Shown: positions 1-11,093 of the stretch, piece by piece | How the letters are laid out: each line of letters begins with the position of its first letter | How positions within the stretch are numbered: position 1 is the first letter of the stretch | Assembly (NCBI GenBank): GCA_944470555.2 | Contig: CALYCZ020000356.1 | Span: 1-64,000, forward strand | DNA length: 64,000 nt | DNA from: Heterobilharzia americana | Lineage: Eukaryota > Platyhelminthes > Trematoda > Strigeidida > Schistosomatidae | Reading direction: 5' to 3' | Notes under the pieces: model-generated | Databases searched by the model: none | Told to the model about the DNA's origin: nothing | The model's input: the letters and a program-made list of their open reading frames with translations, nothing else | Translations under genes and position numbers: made by a program

Positions 1-1
1 A

Positions 2-470
2 CTCTATAACGAGGGTACCTCAGAAACTTTACGTAGAATCCTCAGTAGAGCTGGAATTAGAGTGTCATTTAAACTTACAAACTCACTCAGAGATAAACTT
101 TGTCGACTTAACGATCCGATAGAAGCAATTAAGCAAAATAGTATAATCTATCAAATAGCATGTAGTGACTGTGAGTCAGGTCAAGTATATAGGTGAAACT
201 AGTCGGTCGGTCGGTCGGGGTCAGTTAGAATGGCCGAACATGGGAATTCAGCTAAATATTGAATAATATACTTAAATAAGATCAATAATCTGGAAGAAAA
301 CTCTGCTATTGCTATACCTGCATTAACACACAACCAGACAATAGGGTGGGTGGGATAAAGCCACTGTACTTAAGTTGAATAGAATTAGGTGGAGATTGAG
401 AGAGATTGATTACTGAATCTTTCTTCATCGAATCAACACTCAACACATGTAATAGGCATGACGCATCACC
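2..470 (+). mobile_element. Penelope-like element fragment, C-terminal end with GIY-YIG endonuclease
   Basis: Reading from base 2 gives a Penelope-type linker region (SETLRRILSRAGIRVSF, then CRLNDPIEAI and a CxxC-like YQIACSDCESGQVY) leading to the start of a GIY-YIG nuclease. A stop interrupts the first frame at about 190. A one-base shift there restores YIGETSRS, the expected endonuclease motif, so the copy is frameshifted. A tetranucleotide run (GGTC) follows directly and may have caused the slip. Further endonuclease-like residues (MAEHGNSAKY) appear in a third frame near 230-260. The element continues beyond the left window edge and is not functional. The Penelope assignment is knowledge of the family; the right end is approximate. 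Confidence 0.6.
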
Positions 471-635
471 TGGTATAGACCAGAGATATGGAGAATTTTG
501 CTACCAATAAAAACAACTCACATAAAGTGACGTAACTATAAAAATCGAATGTCGAGAGTGTTGTGGGATTACATTGATATGATTATGAGCAATGATAATT
601 TATGCTGGAAACATCATCAAGTAAATAATACTAGA

Positions 636-1140
636 TCACTGTGTGTTATAAATCAAATAAACAAATGCAATATGCAAAATAAAATCCAACCTTTGACCTA
701 GTGGTTTTATGTGTTGATGAAAACTATATACCAATGATGTATTTTTGTCAAATAAAGAGTCTTCTTTAGAGTTACAGGCCGGTCTTTGTCTTCTTATTTT
801 CGCGTCTAAGGAGAGTGTAAGATTCGAAGGGAGAACAGTCGCTACTCGTATCCACTCCAAGCGTCTCATTGTGTCGGTAGCGTTCTCGTCTTTCTTATTA
901 TCCTATCAATCTTTTTCATTCAGTTGCTTTACAAAAGTTATTAATAATCTTTGGTAATATCGTATTTGCTGCTCCGTCTATCGGAGGTTTAGGTAACCAG
1001 GCGGTTGCCGATGGCACGAACGTGCACATGAGTTGCTTTGGTTGTCGCGGATGTTTACAATGGGGGATATTTTTAGGTATTGTAAAACTGCTTCTGGTTG
1101 TTTTCGAGTTGTTTTCTTCTAAAATGATGAATATTCGCAT
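636..1140 (-). other. Unrecognised minus-strand open frames
   Basis: Two adjacent minus-strand open stretches (1140-916 and 869-636) read as moderately protein-like, for example PHCKHPRQPKQLMCTF and later RRLEWIRVATVLPSN. They are in different frames and are not joined by obvious splice sites. I do not recognise the product. They could be a decayed repeat or chance open frames. Confidence 0.15.
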
Positions 1141-1539
1141 CCTTTTTCAAATATGACTGTTATTTCATTGTTTTGTTTTTCAGTTGGATGGTGAACTCAC
1201 TTGGAGTGTTCTAAGACCATCTTCATTATTGATTAAATAAATATCCACTAGGCATATACTCATCAATTTTAATTGCTACGCATGCTTGTTCTTCAACTGT
1301 ACAACAGCATCTCACAAGTGTAGCTTATTGGATTCACAGGAAATTGATTCATTTCCCTTTAGTCCTTCGTATTGAATGACTGGCCAGATTCATGTCTATC
1401 GAAAAAGTTATCCGGTATCATTGTGATTGGTCAATTCGACCAATCATCAATAACTAGAGAGCAATTAATGCTAATGATTCAGTCGTTTAGTCCAACAAAT
1501 CATTGCAATGATAATAATATATAATATGATGATAATAAA

Positions 1540-1719
1540 GAGGCAGTTGATCGTCTGTTAGTTTTAGCTATAACTATATCATTGCATGAATCTGTTGATT
1601 CACTTCAAGGTTTACAGAATACATTGCATGATGATGATGATGATGGTATCTGTTTACTACGACTAACCAATCATATTTCATCTTCAGGATATAATTTTTT
1701 ACCAAATCCTTATTGGTCA
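1540..1719 (+). CDS. Probable internal exon of a plus-strand host gene
   Basis: One plus frame is open from about 1525. It reads AVDRLLVLAITISLHESVDS, then an Asp run and NHISSSGYNFLPNPYWS, and meets a strong donor (TCA followed by GTGAGT at 1720) in phase 0. The next candidate exon, at 6409, starts in phase 0. The 5' boundary is uncertain: possible AG acceptors lie at 1539-1546 but lack a clear pyrimidine tract, and an in-frame stop at 1522 sets the limit. The Asp run comes from a GAT repeat. I do not recognise the protein. Support is the open frame, the donor and the phase match; the exon could be spurious. Confidence 0.4.
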
Positions 1720-2161
1720 GTGAGTGAATTTACAGCATTCTCTTCAATGGTTTGAAGATTGTTGTAGTGGAGTAAAACATTGGACTCTCCAATTATTGTT
1801 GGCAGCAAAAATCATCGAAACTTTCAAAGTGATCATATTATTAGTGATCAGAAGATGTATTCGACTGCAGCCTCATTATCATCCCTTGTGTGTGTCATCA
1901 TCTTTCGCATTGACTGCTGAAGCTGTCTTCTATACAGAGTTGGATGATCTCATCCACCAGTATAGTATATTGATGAGAGTTTCCTGCGTCCATTAGCTGA
2001 TTTATCTAAAAGTTGGAAACTGCATGATTTAGTTGATCCGGTAATTTGAATGAATGAATATTTAGAGTAAAACGATTGTTTTTCTCACTATTTTGTTTCA
2101 ATGGTATCATGATTAAACTTAGATGAAGGGTGATGTCATGTCTATGAACCAGGCAGTTATA

Positions 2162-2165
<4 letters not shown>

Positions 2166-2206
<41 letters not shown>
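2166..2206. repeat. (AT)n microsatellite
   Basis: About 20 uninterrupted AT dinucleotides. They produce an artificial Tyr-Ile repeat in minus-strand translation and should not be read as coding. Confidence 0.95.
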
Positions 2207-2212
<6 letters not shown>

Positions 2213-2989
2213 AGCATGGTGATAATTATCATCTCTGGTGTGTAATGTATCGTGTATGCTGATGTACATTCGTGAACAACACCTGTCAATTGATCCCTAG
2301 GGAACTGAAAAAGTTGGTGAAACAATAAAATGTTTCTAACAAGTTTCAATTGTGCCCAACTTCAAAAAGCATCTAATTCATGCAGCCTAACCCCGTAGAG
2401 ATTTATATACTAGACAATGAGATGTCATTCCTGTTGTATGAGAGGATTTAAGCGATATTATCCAATTACTCAGGCCTAAGATGATGCAGCAGACTTTTAA
2501 TCCGCCATGCATTGTGTTGAAATCCAGTGCTGAGGCCAATGAACACCACTTATTCTGACTATGTGCAAATAGTGCAGTAAGTATTTATATTTACAGGTGG
2601 TCCTGATATCTTGATGGTATTCTAGGGTGTATGATTTTCATTAGTTTCTGTCAACTAATCCAATCATATAGATATCTACACATTCAGTCATGTTATTTTC
2701 TGCAGTCATTTGATTGGTTGTCGACATTTCCAGTGATTTTTAGCTTCTTCGTGGATTTAGGAATGGGGTGGGTGTGGGGGGTGGGGCGGGTAGCTTTTGA
2801 ACCTGTTACCAATATGTCATGATTGACGTCAGTGTAACGAGTGCATTCACATCTAGCTACTGGTTATTTCTATCATAATACTTCTCAACCCGCCTGTGTC
2901 TTTATCCAGTCACTTTTACTGTGTCAGTGCTCTAGGTTTTTCAGTCATTTATAATGACTGATTACGAGGTTAATGTGGGTTGAAATATT

Positions 2990-3890
2990 GCTGCATCAGC
3001 TGAAGTGGTAAACTGGGTGGTCAGTGAGTTTTCACTCAGTTTTGACAATAGAATTCCAAGAGTCAGGTTTTTTAATGTTATTAGAAGCCTGACTCCTACA
3101 AGTCTGCAGTCACAACTGGATTGGTCTTCAACGATGCCTGGGGTAACAATAGAGAGTGAAGTGGTTGAATGTGTTGACCACTTGACTTACGTGAGAAGTG
3201 GGATCAGCCGTGCACTGGTGGATGAGTGGCCGATGAAATCTCTTTACGAATACAATAGGCTTGGCTGGTTTTTGCCAACTTGTGCTACCTGTGGCGCTGC
3301 TGTGATATCCGATGGTCTATTATGGGTCTGATGTACTGCACAGAAGTTTGGTCTGTTCTACTGTATGGCTGTGAAACACTGAAGGCCATTGAAGGTGGAA
3401 GATATGAGAAGGCTTGAAGTGTCTGACCAGCGTTGCCTTCGTAGTATGGGACGTATTGCGTGGTGTCACGACGTGAGTAACACAGAAGTCAGGTGTAGAG
3501 TTTTAGGGAGAAGAGTTAAGTCGGTTGATGATGCTGTTGTGAACCTCCATGGACTGAGATGGTTGGCTGAGACATGTGTTACGTGTATGCGTAGTCACCG
3601 ATTGCCTCGCCTCATCACACAATGTTTGCGGAAGAATGTTCAGGCTGGAAAAAGGCTGTGGGTGGCCAGACTAAAACATGGGATCAAGTCAATGTATGAA
3701 GTGTTTCACTGTTGGTTTGAGCCATGTGCGATGATGCAGACTAGCCGGTTGAGGTCTGCGAGACAAGAGAAACGAGTGATTGGAGACTGACTCTAGGTGG
3801 CGATATGGCTCAGAATCGATGTCGCTGGCGTGTGTGTATGCCCACATTATCCTCATCTTAACGATGCTATGCCGAATCTCACCATTTTCT
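2990..3890 (+). mobile_element. Degenerate non-LTR reverse-transcriptase fragment, 3' end
   Basis: Open stretches in different frames (3005-3331 and 3389-3790) match the C-terminal part of a reverse-transcriptase ORF common in trematode genomes. Visible landmarks are a VLLYGCET-like box at about 3355, then EDMRRLEVSDQRCLRSMGRI, then the RWL...HRLPRL block. Stops and frameshifts separate them and no catalytic domain remains. A similar fragment lies antisense in each array copy at about 34.3-34.9 kb. The family name is uncertain; it differs from the RTE elements elsewhere in the window. Confidence 0.6.
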
Positions 3891-4299
3891 CATTCCTCCT
3901 TTCTCTCGTTTAGTACTTGATATTGTTTTCGTGTTACTAAAATGTGTGACAACTTGAACCGATGCACTTTTATGCTGAGTTCTACGTTGATTTTGTCTCT
4001 CTGTCTATCTTATCTGTATAATCGAATTGATAGTCCTAAAAATCTATAAGGTCAACTGTAGAAGTAATCGGTTTCTGTTTCCATAAAATTTACACCTAAT
4101 CGATAGAAAGGGGTGAATCAACACTTATTTCGAAGATATTAGACCCTTGACTACCCTTAAAAAGTCGAAGCATGAAAAGTATTATGGCTTTAAGTACCAA
4201 AATGTTGAAGGTTTCATAAATACCTTAACATGAAGATTGGGGGAAAATAAACTACGCTTCAAATGTCATGCAATAAACATTGATGTATGACTCTGAACG

Positions 4300-4445
4300 T
4301 TTTCTATATGTGTAGGTGTGAAACACTAAAAGTTGAGAATATTAGAAAACTTCGGGTATTTGACCACAGTTGCCTTCATAGCAAGGTGTCGTGGTGTAAC
4401 CACGTGAGGAATAATATTCTCTTGAGAAGACGACTGTAAGCAGGG
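4300..4445 (+). mobile_element. Short second fragment of the same non-LTR family
   Basis: A CETLKVENIRKLRVFDHSCL-like reading at about 4315-4380 repeats the block seen at 3355-3440, then diverges after a deletion. It is a decayed relic of about 130 bp. Confidence 0.4.
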
Positions 4446-6408
4446 AAGCAAAGGCTAACTGGAGGCAGGTTTAAACTGCCTGTTCCATTCACCTTTCTAG
4501 TGTTTCGTGCATATGAACTACAGATCTATGCTTCATCACCATAGTGTCATCAAGCATAAACGATTTACTTTGATTTTCCTTAATCAGTGCGAATAATTGT
4601 TGTTTACAGGTAACTATCACCAAGACCATTCTCATCGTTTTAGCCTTCATGGTCATAGAACAAACTGTTGATTTCATTTTAATTGTGTCTGCCCTTCATT
4701 GTGATCACAGCCTATTGGCATGCGTTCGCGTGCATCCATTGTTTTGGAATAAGATTGATTGAGATTGACTAACCCTTTCTAATGCTTTTCTCAGGGTTAG
4801 TTACCACCTTCATCTCCGTTTTTACAGCCAACTGGAGTTGAAGACAGGTTTCTTCAGAATGAGTGACTTTGTCTTGTTTCGATTAGCGTCTAACCTGTTG
4901 CTGAATGAAAGCATGCTTAGTACTCTCATCATCAAGCTGTTTTGGAACTGGGTTTTCTACATGCATTTAGGTGCAGGAACTGACCTGCTCTAACCAACAC
5001 ATGTTCACTGTGTAAACCAGTGCTGTAGAAGGGGTGACAATCCTGTGCCAATTCTGTTCAGTGATAATTAATAGACAGACAATTCCTGCCTGCCTCTATG
5101 TCTGAAGTCCATGCTGATGCAAAATAGGTGATTGATTGTCTGAGTATATTTATAGCAGGCAATTACCGTTATGTGTTTTTCTTCTGTTGAGACTCTTAAA
5201 TTGTCACCTGAGTGCCTTTCTGCTTGACTTATTAGTCTACTAACTTCGGCATTGAAATCATTTACTGCAACAACCACATCTGAATGTTTGTTGCTTTCAA
5301 TAGGAGACTCAACAGTTTTGAGTAAAACTCATTTTTCGTCACATTCGAACTGTAGTCACAGTGTGTAAGTTGGAAATACAAAAGGACGGGAAGTTTCGCT
5401 GCTCTTTTAACTTCTCACTGCATCGTCGAGTGGAACACAGAACAGGCAAGTGTTCTAGTCGTCAAGTAGTGCATTTTCAGCTGTAGGACTTAGTGCTTTA
5501 CCTGCGAGACGACGAGAAGAAGCCGTCAAATCTGCAGATTGTAAAACGGTGACTTTTCACATTTGGCATGTTGGTTAAATTAAGTTAAATGGATATGGGT
5601 GTTACATAAACAAAGCAGTCATTCATGACCCGATTTTGTAGAGTTTTGACTATTGAAGCTTGTCGTTCAATTCGACTGAGAGTGTAGACATTAAAAGCTA
5701 TAGTATGTTGTTCACAGTGCTGTTCCAAGGTACCAGGGATTATATTCCTTCAACTCAAATCGTCATTGAAGGTTGAAAATTTGAAGGAAATTAGCTACGA
5801 CTATATAATATGGATAGAGAAATAAATATAAAGGAAAGTCAGTAGACAAAGATATGAAAGATTGATGATGATTTGAGAGAGCTTGCGTGATAACATTGTT
5901 GTGGGGTTTACTTCATGTTAAGTAACAAATGAAATCGGTGGCTCGAAATTCTATGAAATATGGCATAGATTCAATTTCATTGGTTATATACTACTTGCAT
6001 TCTCATCGTTCTATCGAATTTTCATCTTTGTCTTACTCTCTTGTCGCCTCTTACAATTTTTGATCATATTCCCCTTCTTCTAATTTTTCTATCTTACATT
6101 GTGTTGCCTTTTATTTTGGTATACGTTGTTCAAATATGGTAGGTAACTTGTTCCGATATGTTGTATTGTCTGGTTCAATTTATATATTCGACCGGCTGTT
6201 AGAAAAAGGCAATGATAAAATGTTTACATTTACATTTACCTTGTTTGTTAGTCGTTGCTTTTTACACCCGTTAAGGTTTCATATCGATTACATTAAATAG
6301 TTTACGTTGTTGACTACTGACTGATAGAATCAAAAGTCGAAGTATTTCAAGATTCATTCTACAGTTATAATTATATACTTTTTTCTTCTACTTTTCTTCT
6401 TTCTTCAG

Positions 6409-6481
6409 TCATTGAAATCTTTAATTGATGCATACCACTTCAGTTTATCTCATCTGTTAGATAGATCAGTTAACTACTCCG
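6409..6481 (+). CDS. Probable internal exon (73 nt) of the plus-strand host gene
   Basis: A classic acceptor (pyrimidine-rich tract ending TTTCTTCAG at 6408) and a donor (CG then GTGAAT at 6482) bound a short exon. It is open only in phase 0 and reads SLKSLIDAYHFSLSHLLDR, then SVNYS, leaving one G. That G plus AT at the start of the 9327 exon forms an Asp codon, so phases match on both sides. This exon and the 9327 exon are the best-supported pieces of the model. The protein is not recognised. Confidence 0.5.
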
Positions 6482-6601
6482 GTGAATAAAGATTTGACCA
6501 ATACATTGCATGATATTCTTTTCTTGTCAAAACATATTCTTCATTTAATTAATATGTATTGATTTTGAAGAAACAGAAAATTCTAGTAATCATCTTTCAT
6601 C

Positions 6602-6934
6602 ATGGAATTTATTCACTCAAAATTGGATAATTATTCATTTCAAAACAATTACATTGAAATTTATCAACTACTCATGATTCGATTCAAATGTCTATACATA
6701 AAATTGAACAAGAGGAGTTTACATTATACAAAGAAAACAATGTTTATCTCTGCGTCTTCATTGAAGAGATTGTCAGCGTCACCATCACCACCATCACCGT
6801 CATCATTATTCAATTCTATTCAACAAACATTACCTTCTGCCTATTTGCCACCTAATTTCAATTTATTCCTTGTACTAATTCGTAATTGTTTAAATAATCT
6901 ATCAAGTTTATTTTCCAATAGTAACAGTCAGTAA
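6602..6934 (+). other. 110-codon open frame, Ser/Pro-rich, probably not a gene
   Basis: An ATG-started frame lies just after the 73-nt exon. It contains a Ser-Pro run built from CCATCA repeats and hydrophobic stretches. It is not in phase with the proposed upstream exon through any acceptor I can find (6576 or 6586). It could be an alternative terminal exon or chance. Confidence 0.2.
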
Positions 6935-7194
6935 TAATACTCATGTGCATAATATTGAATATATAAAGGTGACTGAATTCTCGAGTATTATTGCAAAGTG
7001 GATAGATCGAATTGAACCAGCTGATAGATTGTGAATGAGTTATACTGAATACTTTAAAGAATTAAGTAAGTGAACTACAATTGCCTAAATTATTATACAA
7101 TTTGATTCAATCTTATTCAGTGTGTCAATTCACTGTTGTCGAGAGGTTATTTGTTTGTTTGTTTGTTTGTTGAATCAATTTCACAAATTGTTTT

Positions 7195-7575
7195 TGAACA
7201 CACAAAGGTGGTTTAAGCTTCCTTCCCTAATAGCTAAGGCCTTAACCAATTTGTGGATTCGTCCTTCAACATATTTTGTAAATAAGTCTATAGGAAGTAA
7301 CCACGTGAATCCTGTGACCTACCTTAACGATATGTTTCGTGATGGAAAAATTTAGACGTCTGCTACAAACATTTATAGCTTCAGGTGATTCAGTTCGCTT
7401 CTGAAGCCATTTTAGAATATGCTCGTAGGCCCTTACTTGCATGGATATATGAATTCTCCCTATGTGTGCGTCACCACACGTACATTTGAATTGGTAAATA
7501 CAATGGGATGTGACATCGTCGTTCACAGGTTGAAGGGGTTTGGGAGAAAATACGGGCTTGTTGGTTTCTATTAAT
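7195..7575 (-). mobile_element. Penelope-like element fragment, GIY-YIG endonuclease end
   Basis: The minus strand reads KPVFSPKPLQPVNDDVTSHC, then IYQFKCTCGDAHIGR, then VRAYEHILKWLQK and SSI-AKH-like residues (FSITKHIVKVGH). These are the ordered landmarks of a Penelope GIY-YIG domain: the Cys pair, a decayed YIGR box and the H-rich tail. The first Tyr of the YIG box is His, so catalytic competence is doubtful. It lies antisense in the proposed intron of the host gene and ends near the start of an RTE fragment. Confidence 0.6.
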
Positions 7576-7644
7576 CGAACCGTAACTGCATAGTAAGTCC
7601 TTCTAACAGCAGCGTTATATTTCTGTTTAAGGATTGCTCTATGA

Positions 7645-9144
7645 GAGTGTGTTCTGCTTCACTTGCCTGTGTGTCATAGAAGTCAGTGTCTTTTGTGTTT
7701 GTGTGCACTCTTCTTCACTTCTTTGTCCAGTGTAGTGTTGTATAGGTTGTGTTCACTTCCCCTTTTCCTTGTTCATGCCTGCCTGCACTGCACTGCACTG
7801 CACTGCACTGCACTGGTTCATCTTCTGCTTCACCATCTTCCTCTCCCCCCTCTATCAGCTTCGATATAGAGATCCGTGAAGATCCATTCCTTATCTTCCT
7901 TCCTCTTCTCTCCCAATTCGGTTATGCAGGTCGCCTTCTACATAGCTTTCAAAGAGTTCCAGTGTTTCACAGTGTTTCACACAGGTTTCTTCAGGGATGT
8001 TGCTCAATGTCTCCCATTTTGTCCTGATGGCTGATTGATGTGAATATGTCGTTTGTAGTTTCGTCGTTCAGTTTAGTTTGTGTTTTCAGTGGGTGTTGAA
8101 CGTGAACTGTGTTCGTTTATCATCGGGTTGTTTGAATTGGAGGCTTCCAACTTGATTTTGGAGGCAGGTTGATTCCACTAGATAGTGAGTGGTGTGTGTG
8201 AACCTACCTCCATCTGCTCCTCCTCTTCATCTGATCTTGTAGGCTGATTGAGTAGGCTGTGTCTCCACTTTCTTCATATTCAGATGAAGTCGATGTGATA
8301 TTTAGTGTGATGTGTTCGTCTGTTGAAATGAAATGCATGTTGCTCGCCCGCTTTGTCAATATGCTTGTGTTTGTAGACACTGCCTCGCCTCCAATCACCA
8401 AATTGTTGAATGCGTAGAAGTCTGCAAAGAGTTCTCCTTTCTCATCAATCATTTCACCGAGTGCTTCTCGACCTATGATGGATGAGTTGTGTTCGTGTGT
8501 TGTCGGCTCCGAGTTTGTCATTCATGTCAGTCACTCCACCGATTAGAATGAATTTGATGTTGCCATTTGTGTTGTGGTCTTTTCCAGTATTGATTGCAGT
8601 TGTCTATAGAATTCTTCCCTCTTCTCTTCATCTGCATTATTTTGTAGGTGTGTAGTGCAAGGTAGGGCAGGAATGTGCGATTATGACTTTCCTTCCTTTT
8701 GACTTGAATCTTGCTGTCATGATTGTGATGCTGCAGTAGGAGATTGGGGACATCTTGATAGCCACTGGAAAACTCAGTGTGCTCGTGATTGTCATCCGGG
8801 TGACAATGTCTATCTATTTGCAATCTGGAGAGCCTTGCCAGCCAGCTTCAAACATAGTGCGGACACTCCATGTCCCCATGTTTACTTCGCTTTCATCGAG
8901 AGAGAGAGAGAGAGAAGACACATCAGCCAATTGGCTTCTCGAAGTCTTTCACCAACCGGCATCATTTCGTCTCTCCGATTGCAGCGAGGAATAAGTTTAA
9001 TTTTATGCTTACTTTATGCTTTGAAGTTTCTTTAGCAAGTGGATTGATTTTCGGGGTTAGGGTTGCTGGCCGTATGCCCAACCTTCCCTGTTCATCCGTG
9101 CTCACGACCAGCTAGTAATTAGTGAACTAGTTACCTAGGCGAGG
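7645..9144 (-). mobile_element. RTE-clade non-LTR retrotransposon, 5' portion, antisense
   Basis: Collinear on the minus strand with bases about 29036-30500 of the complete element in array copy A. It includes the 5' leader with CTAGTTCACTA, the endonuclease region (GREALGEM-DEKGELFADFY at 8460-8400) and the start of the reverse-transcriptase ORF. Frames are broken repeatedly. It keeps the element's 5' end (near 9144) but stops internally at about 7645, the opposite of ordinary 5' truncation. A (CACTG)n expansion (about 7785-7816) interrupts it. Confidence 0.75.
7785..7816. repeat. (CACTG)n minisatellite inside the RTE fragment
   Basis: Six or so tandem pentamers. The matching place in the complete RTE element (about 30370) has no expansion, so it arose after insertion. 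Confidence 0.85.
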
Positions 9145-9326
9145 TTACACTTTTCAGTAGTATAGTATATTTCAATGTTGGTTGACAGTATACTGATTGA
9201 CTCTGTTCTATCTTCATGTATGTATATCAATCAGTCTTGTTCATTTGGTAAGTAGAAAATGATGATAATGAGCGATTGTCGCATAAATAAATACATGCAT
9301 ATTTCTGTATATTTTGTGACTTCTAG

Positions 9327-9703
9327 ATGAACCACGTATGACACGAGCAAATGCAGTTGACTTATCACTGAAGAACACACGCAATAATGAAGTGAAGTAT
9401 TATCTAGAGTTTGTACGTGAAAAAAGCTTAGCATCCGGCACAAGAGACGAGGAATCGCTTTCAGCTAGATTGGATAACTTGTGTTTAAAAATTCGACAGA
9501 TTGAGAATTCCATGAATGAAGCATTAAACGAAACGACAAAGTGTCTGTCATTCAAAATCAATCAGCTCATGATTATAACTGTAATTGTTGTCTCGTTTCA
9601 CCTGCTTGTCATCATTTATTGGTCAGTGTCATCTGAGATTTACTACTTACTGTGTAATCTTCTCCAGCCTATCCTTGTATATTGTTCTTCTACGTGTAAA
9701 TAA
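9327..9703 (+). CDS. Probable 3' terminal exon: coiled coil plus C-terminal membrane helix
   Basis: An acceptor (ACTTCTAG at 9326) opens a frame of about 124 codons ending in TAA at 9701-9703, with AATAAA overlapping the stop (9699-9704). The reading EPRMTRANAVDLSLKNTRNN is followed by a charged coiled-coil-like stretch (LSARLDNLCLKIRQIENSMN). Then comes a strongly hydrophobic helix (MIITVIVVSFHLLVIIYW) and a short hydrophobic tail, which suggests a tail-anchored or single-pass protein. The two leading bases complete a codon with the G left by the 6481 donor. No family is recognised. Coding appearance is good; splice junctions are inferred. Confidence 0.55.
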
Positions 9704-10049
9704 ATTATAAATGAATGAATAATTAGTATAAGCAATTGATTTTGTGAATTGTATTTCAATGAATCTGGAGCAATGCCTGCCTATTGTCTTGGATTGACAA
9801 TTATAAAATGAGAAACCTACTACTAGTAGTAGTACAAAGCAACGACCATATACAGGTGCTTATACAATCAGGAAGTCGGTTAGTTAATCAGTTTGAACAC
9901 GAGTGCTAGCATTACTATAGGTCGGTGCCTATCGCTTCATCTCACGTCACTACACCCAGGTAGAAGACAGAGAGAGAGGTGAATTGAGAAAAATGTCATA
10001 AAATTCGTAGAACATTAATTGGGAGACAGATATGAGACGGGGATGAAGC

Positions 10050-10175
10050 AAATAATAATCAAGTGATACGACGACAGTGAGGATGAAGACAGTTTGTGGA
10101 TGAATCTAGTCGGCATGAATCAGTCACCATATCACTCAGAGTCTCCAACCACTGATGTCTCTTGTCTCTTGTCAC
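10050..10175 (-). mobile_element. Possible 3' tail of the second non-LTR family
   Basis: The minus strand carries the ACAAGAGACATCAGTGGTTG-like tail followed by a GAGTGATATGG motif. The same order is seen at the 3' end of the fragments at 3760-3800 (plus) and 34.3-34.4 kb (minus). Only about 120 bp remain. Confidence 0.35.
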
Positions 10176-10225
10176 ATGTACCCCAACCGGGACTAGATAT
10201 GCATAGTGCATGCATGTCTCAGCCG

Positions 10226-10242
10226 TGAAGTCAGTCAGTCAG
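10226..10242. repeat. (CAGT)n tetranucleotide run
   Basis: Short tandem CAGT/GTCA repeat; no function is inferred. Confidence 0.7.
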
Positions 10243-10682
10243 TCAGTGAAGGTTCGCCACATCAACAACTGACTTGACGTTTTCGCTTGACAAAACGCCT
10301 AACTTCTAGGTTACTGACGTGGTGACGTGGTGACGCGAGGTTGGTCGAAGCCAACTTGAAGCCTACTCATATCTGCCAACTTATTGACCACTTCGCACAG
10401 TCATATAGGTCGGTAAGTAAGTAAACAAAGTGAGTTTGAGCACAGTACATGAAGCTGTTAACAGACAATTTTAATTTGTGCATATATATATGTATCGTCT
10501 GTCGCTGGCTCACTATTGCTGATTTGACTTGTGAAGTAAGTCAAGTGGTGTACAGGCTCGAGTATGTCAATATCTATTGTTACATGAGTGCTGAAGAAAT
10601 GATCTGATTGTTGTGAATCTATTAGCAAGGGATGTGTTAATGGTTGAGTGGAGTAATGCAGGTGCTGGGTAATGAATGCCAA

Positions 10683-11093
10683 TCAGAAGAAATATGGCCA
10701 TACTGCTGTAGATGACTGATGATTCCAGTTAACTGATAAGTAGAGGTGTTCTTGCAGCAACGCCACCGGATGGATATCAGTAAGACGAATGTCGTATCTC
10801 AGATCCAAGGGATCATAGTTACACGAAGTCGCAATGAAGCTGGGGGAGAAAAAAGCCGAAAAAACGAAACACACTTCAAATCGGAAGTAAGCTTGATCAA
10901 TCAGTTGCTCACTGTTCACCGGAATCCAACACCTTCCACCATATTTGTCTGTGAGAAGGCGGCGGTACTTGACTCCGTCAACCTGGAGGTTTTGTGGAAA
11001 TGTTTGGATGAATTCTAATATTTGTGGATAACTTGATAATAACCTTGATAATGTGAGCAAGTGTTGACAGTGGAGATTAAGTATCGAAAACAA
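10683..11093 (-). other. 136-codon minus-strand open frame, possible exon
   Basis: The frame reads SRLLSSYPQILEFIQTFPQN and then DGVKYRRLLTDKYGGRCWIP, which looks protein-like, followed by QLIDQAYFRFE. Directly after is a 33-35-nt stretch starting GTGTGTTT and ending in a pyrimidine tract with CCCCCAG (about 10871-10837), the size of the very short introns known in schistosome genes. Because 33 is a multiple of three, the frame continues either way. No start or family can be assigned. Confidence 0.3.

Larger units (their letters stand above)
1720..6408 (+). other. Proposed 4.7-kb intron with retroelement debris
   Basis: This lies between the two proposed plus-strand exons and begins with GTGAGT. 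It ends with a long pyrimidine tract and CAG at 6406-6408. Apart from the AT microsatellite (2166-2206) and the reverse-transcriptase fragments at 2990-3890 and 4300-4445, I see nothing I can name. The stretches 2210-2980 and 4450-6400 hold no convincing gene. Confidence 0.35.

Noticed and set aside
2006..2269. 87-codon minus-strand frame with Tyr-Ile repeats
   Set aside because: It is a translation of the AT microsatellite.
8880..8930. (GA)n run as a regulatory GAGA site
   Set aside because: It is a short expansion within the RTE leader; no promoter context.
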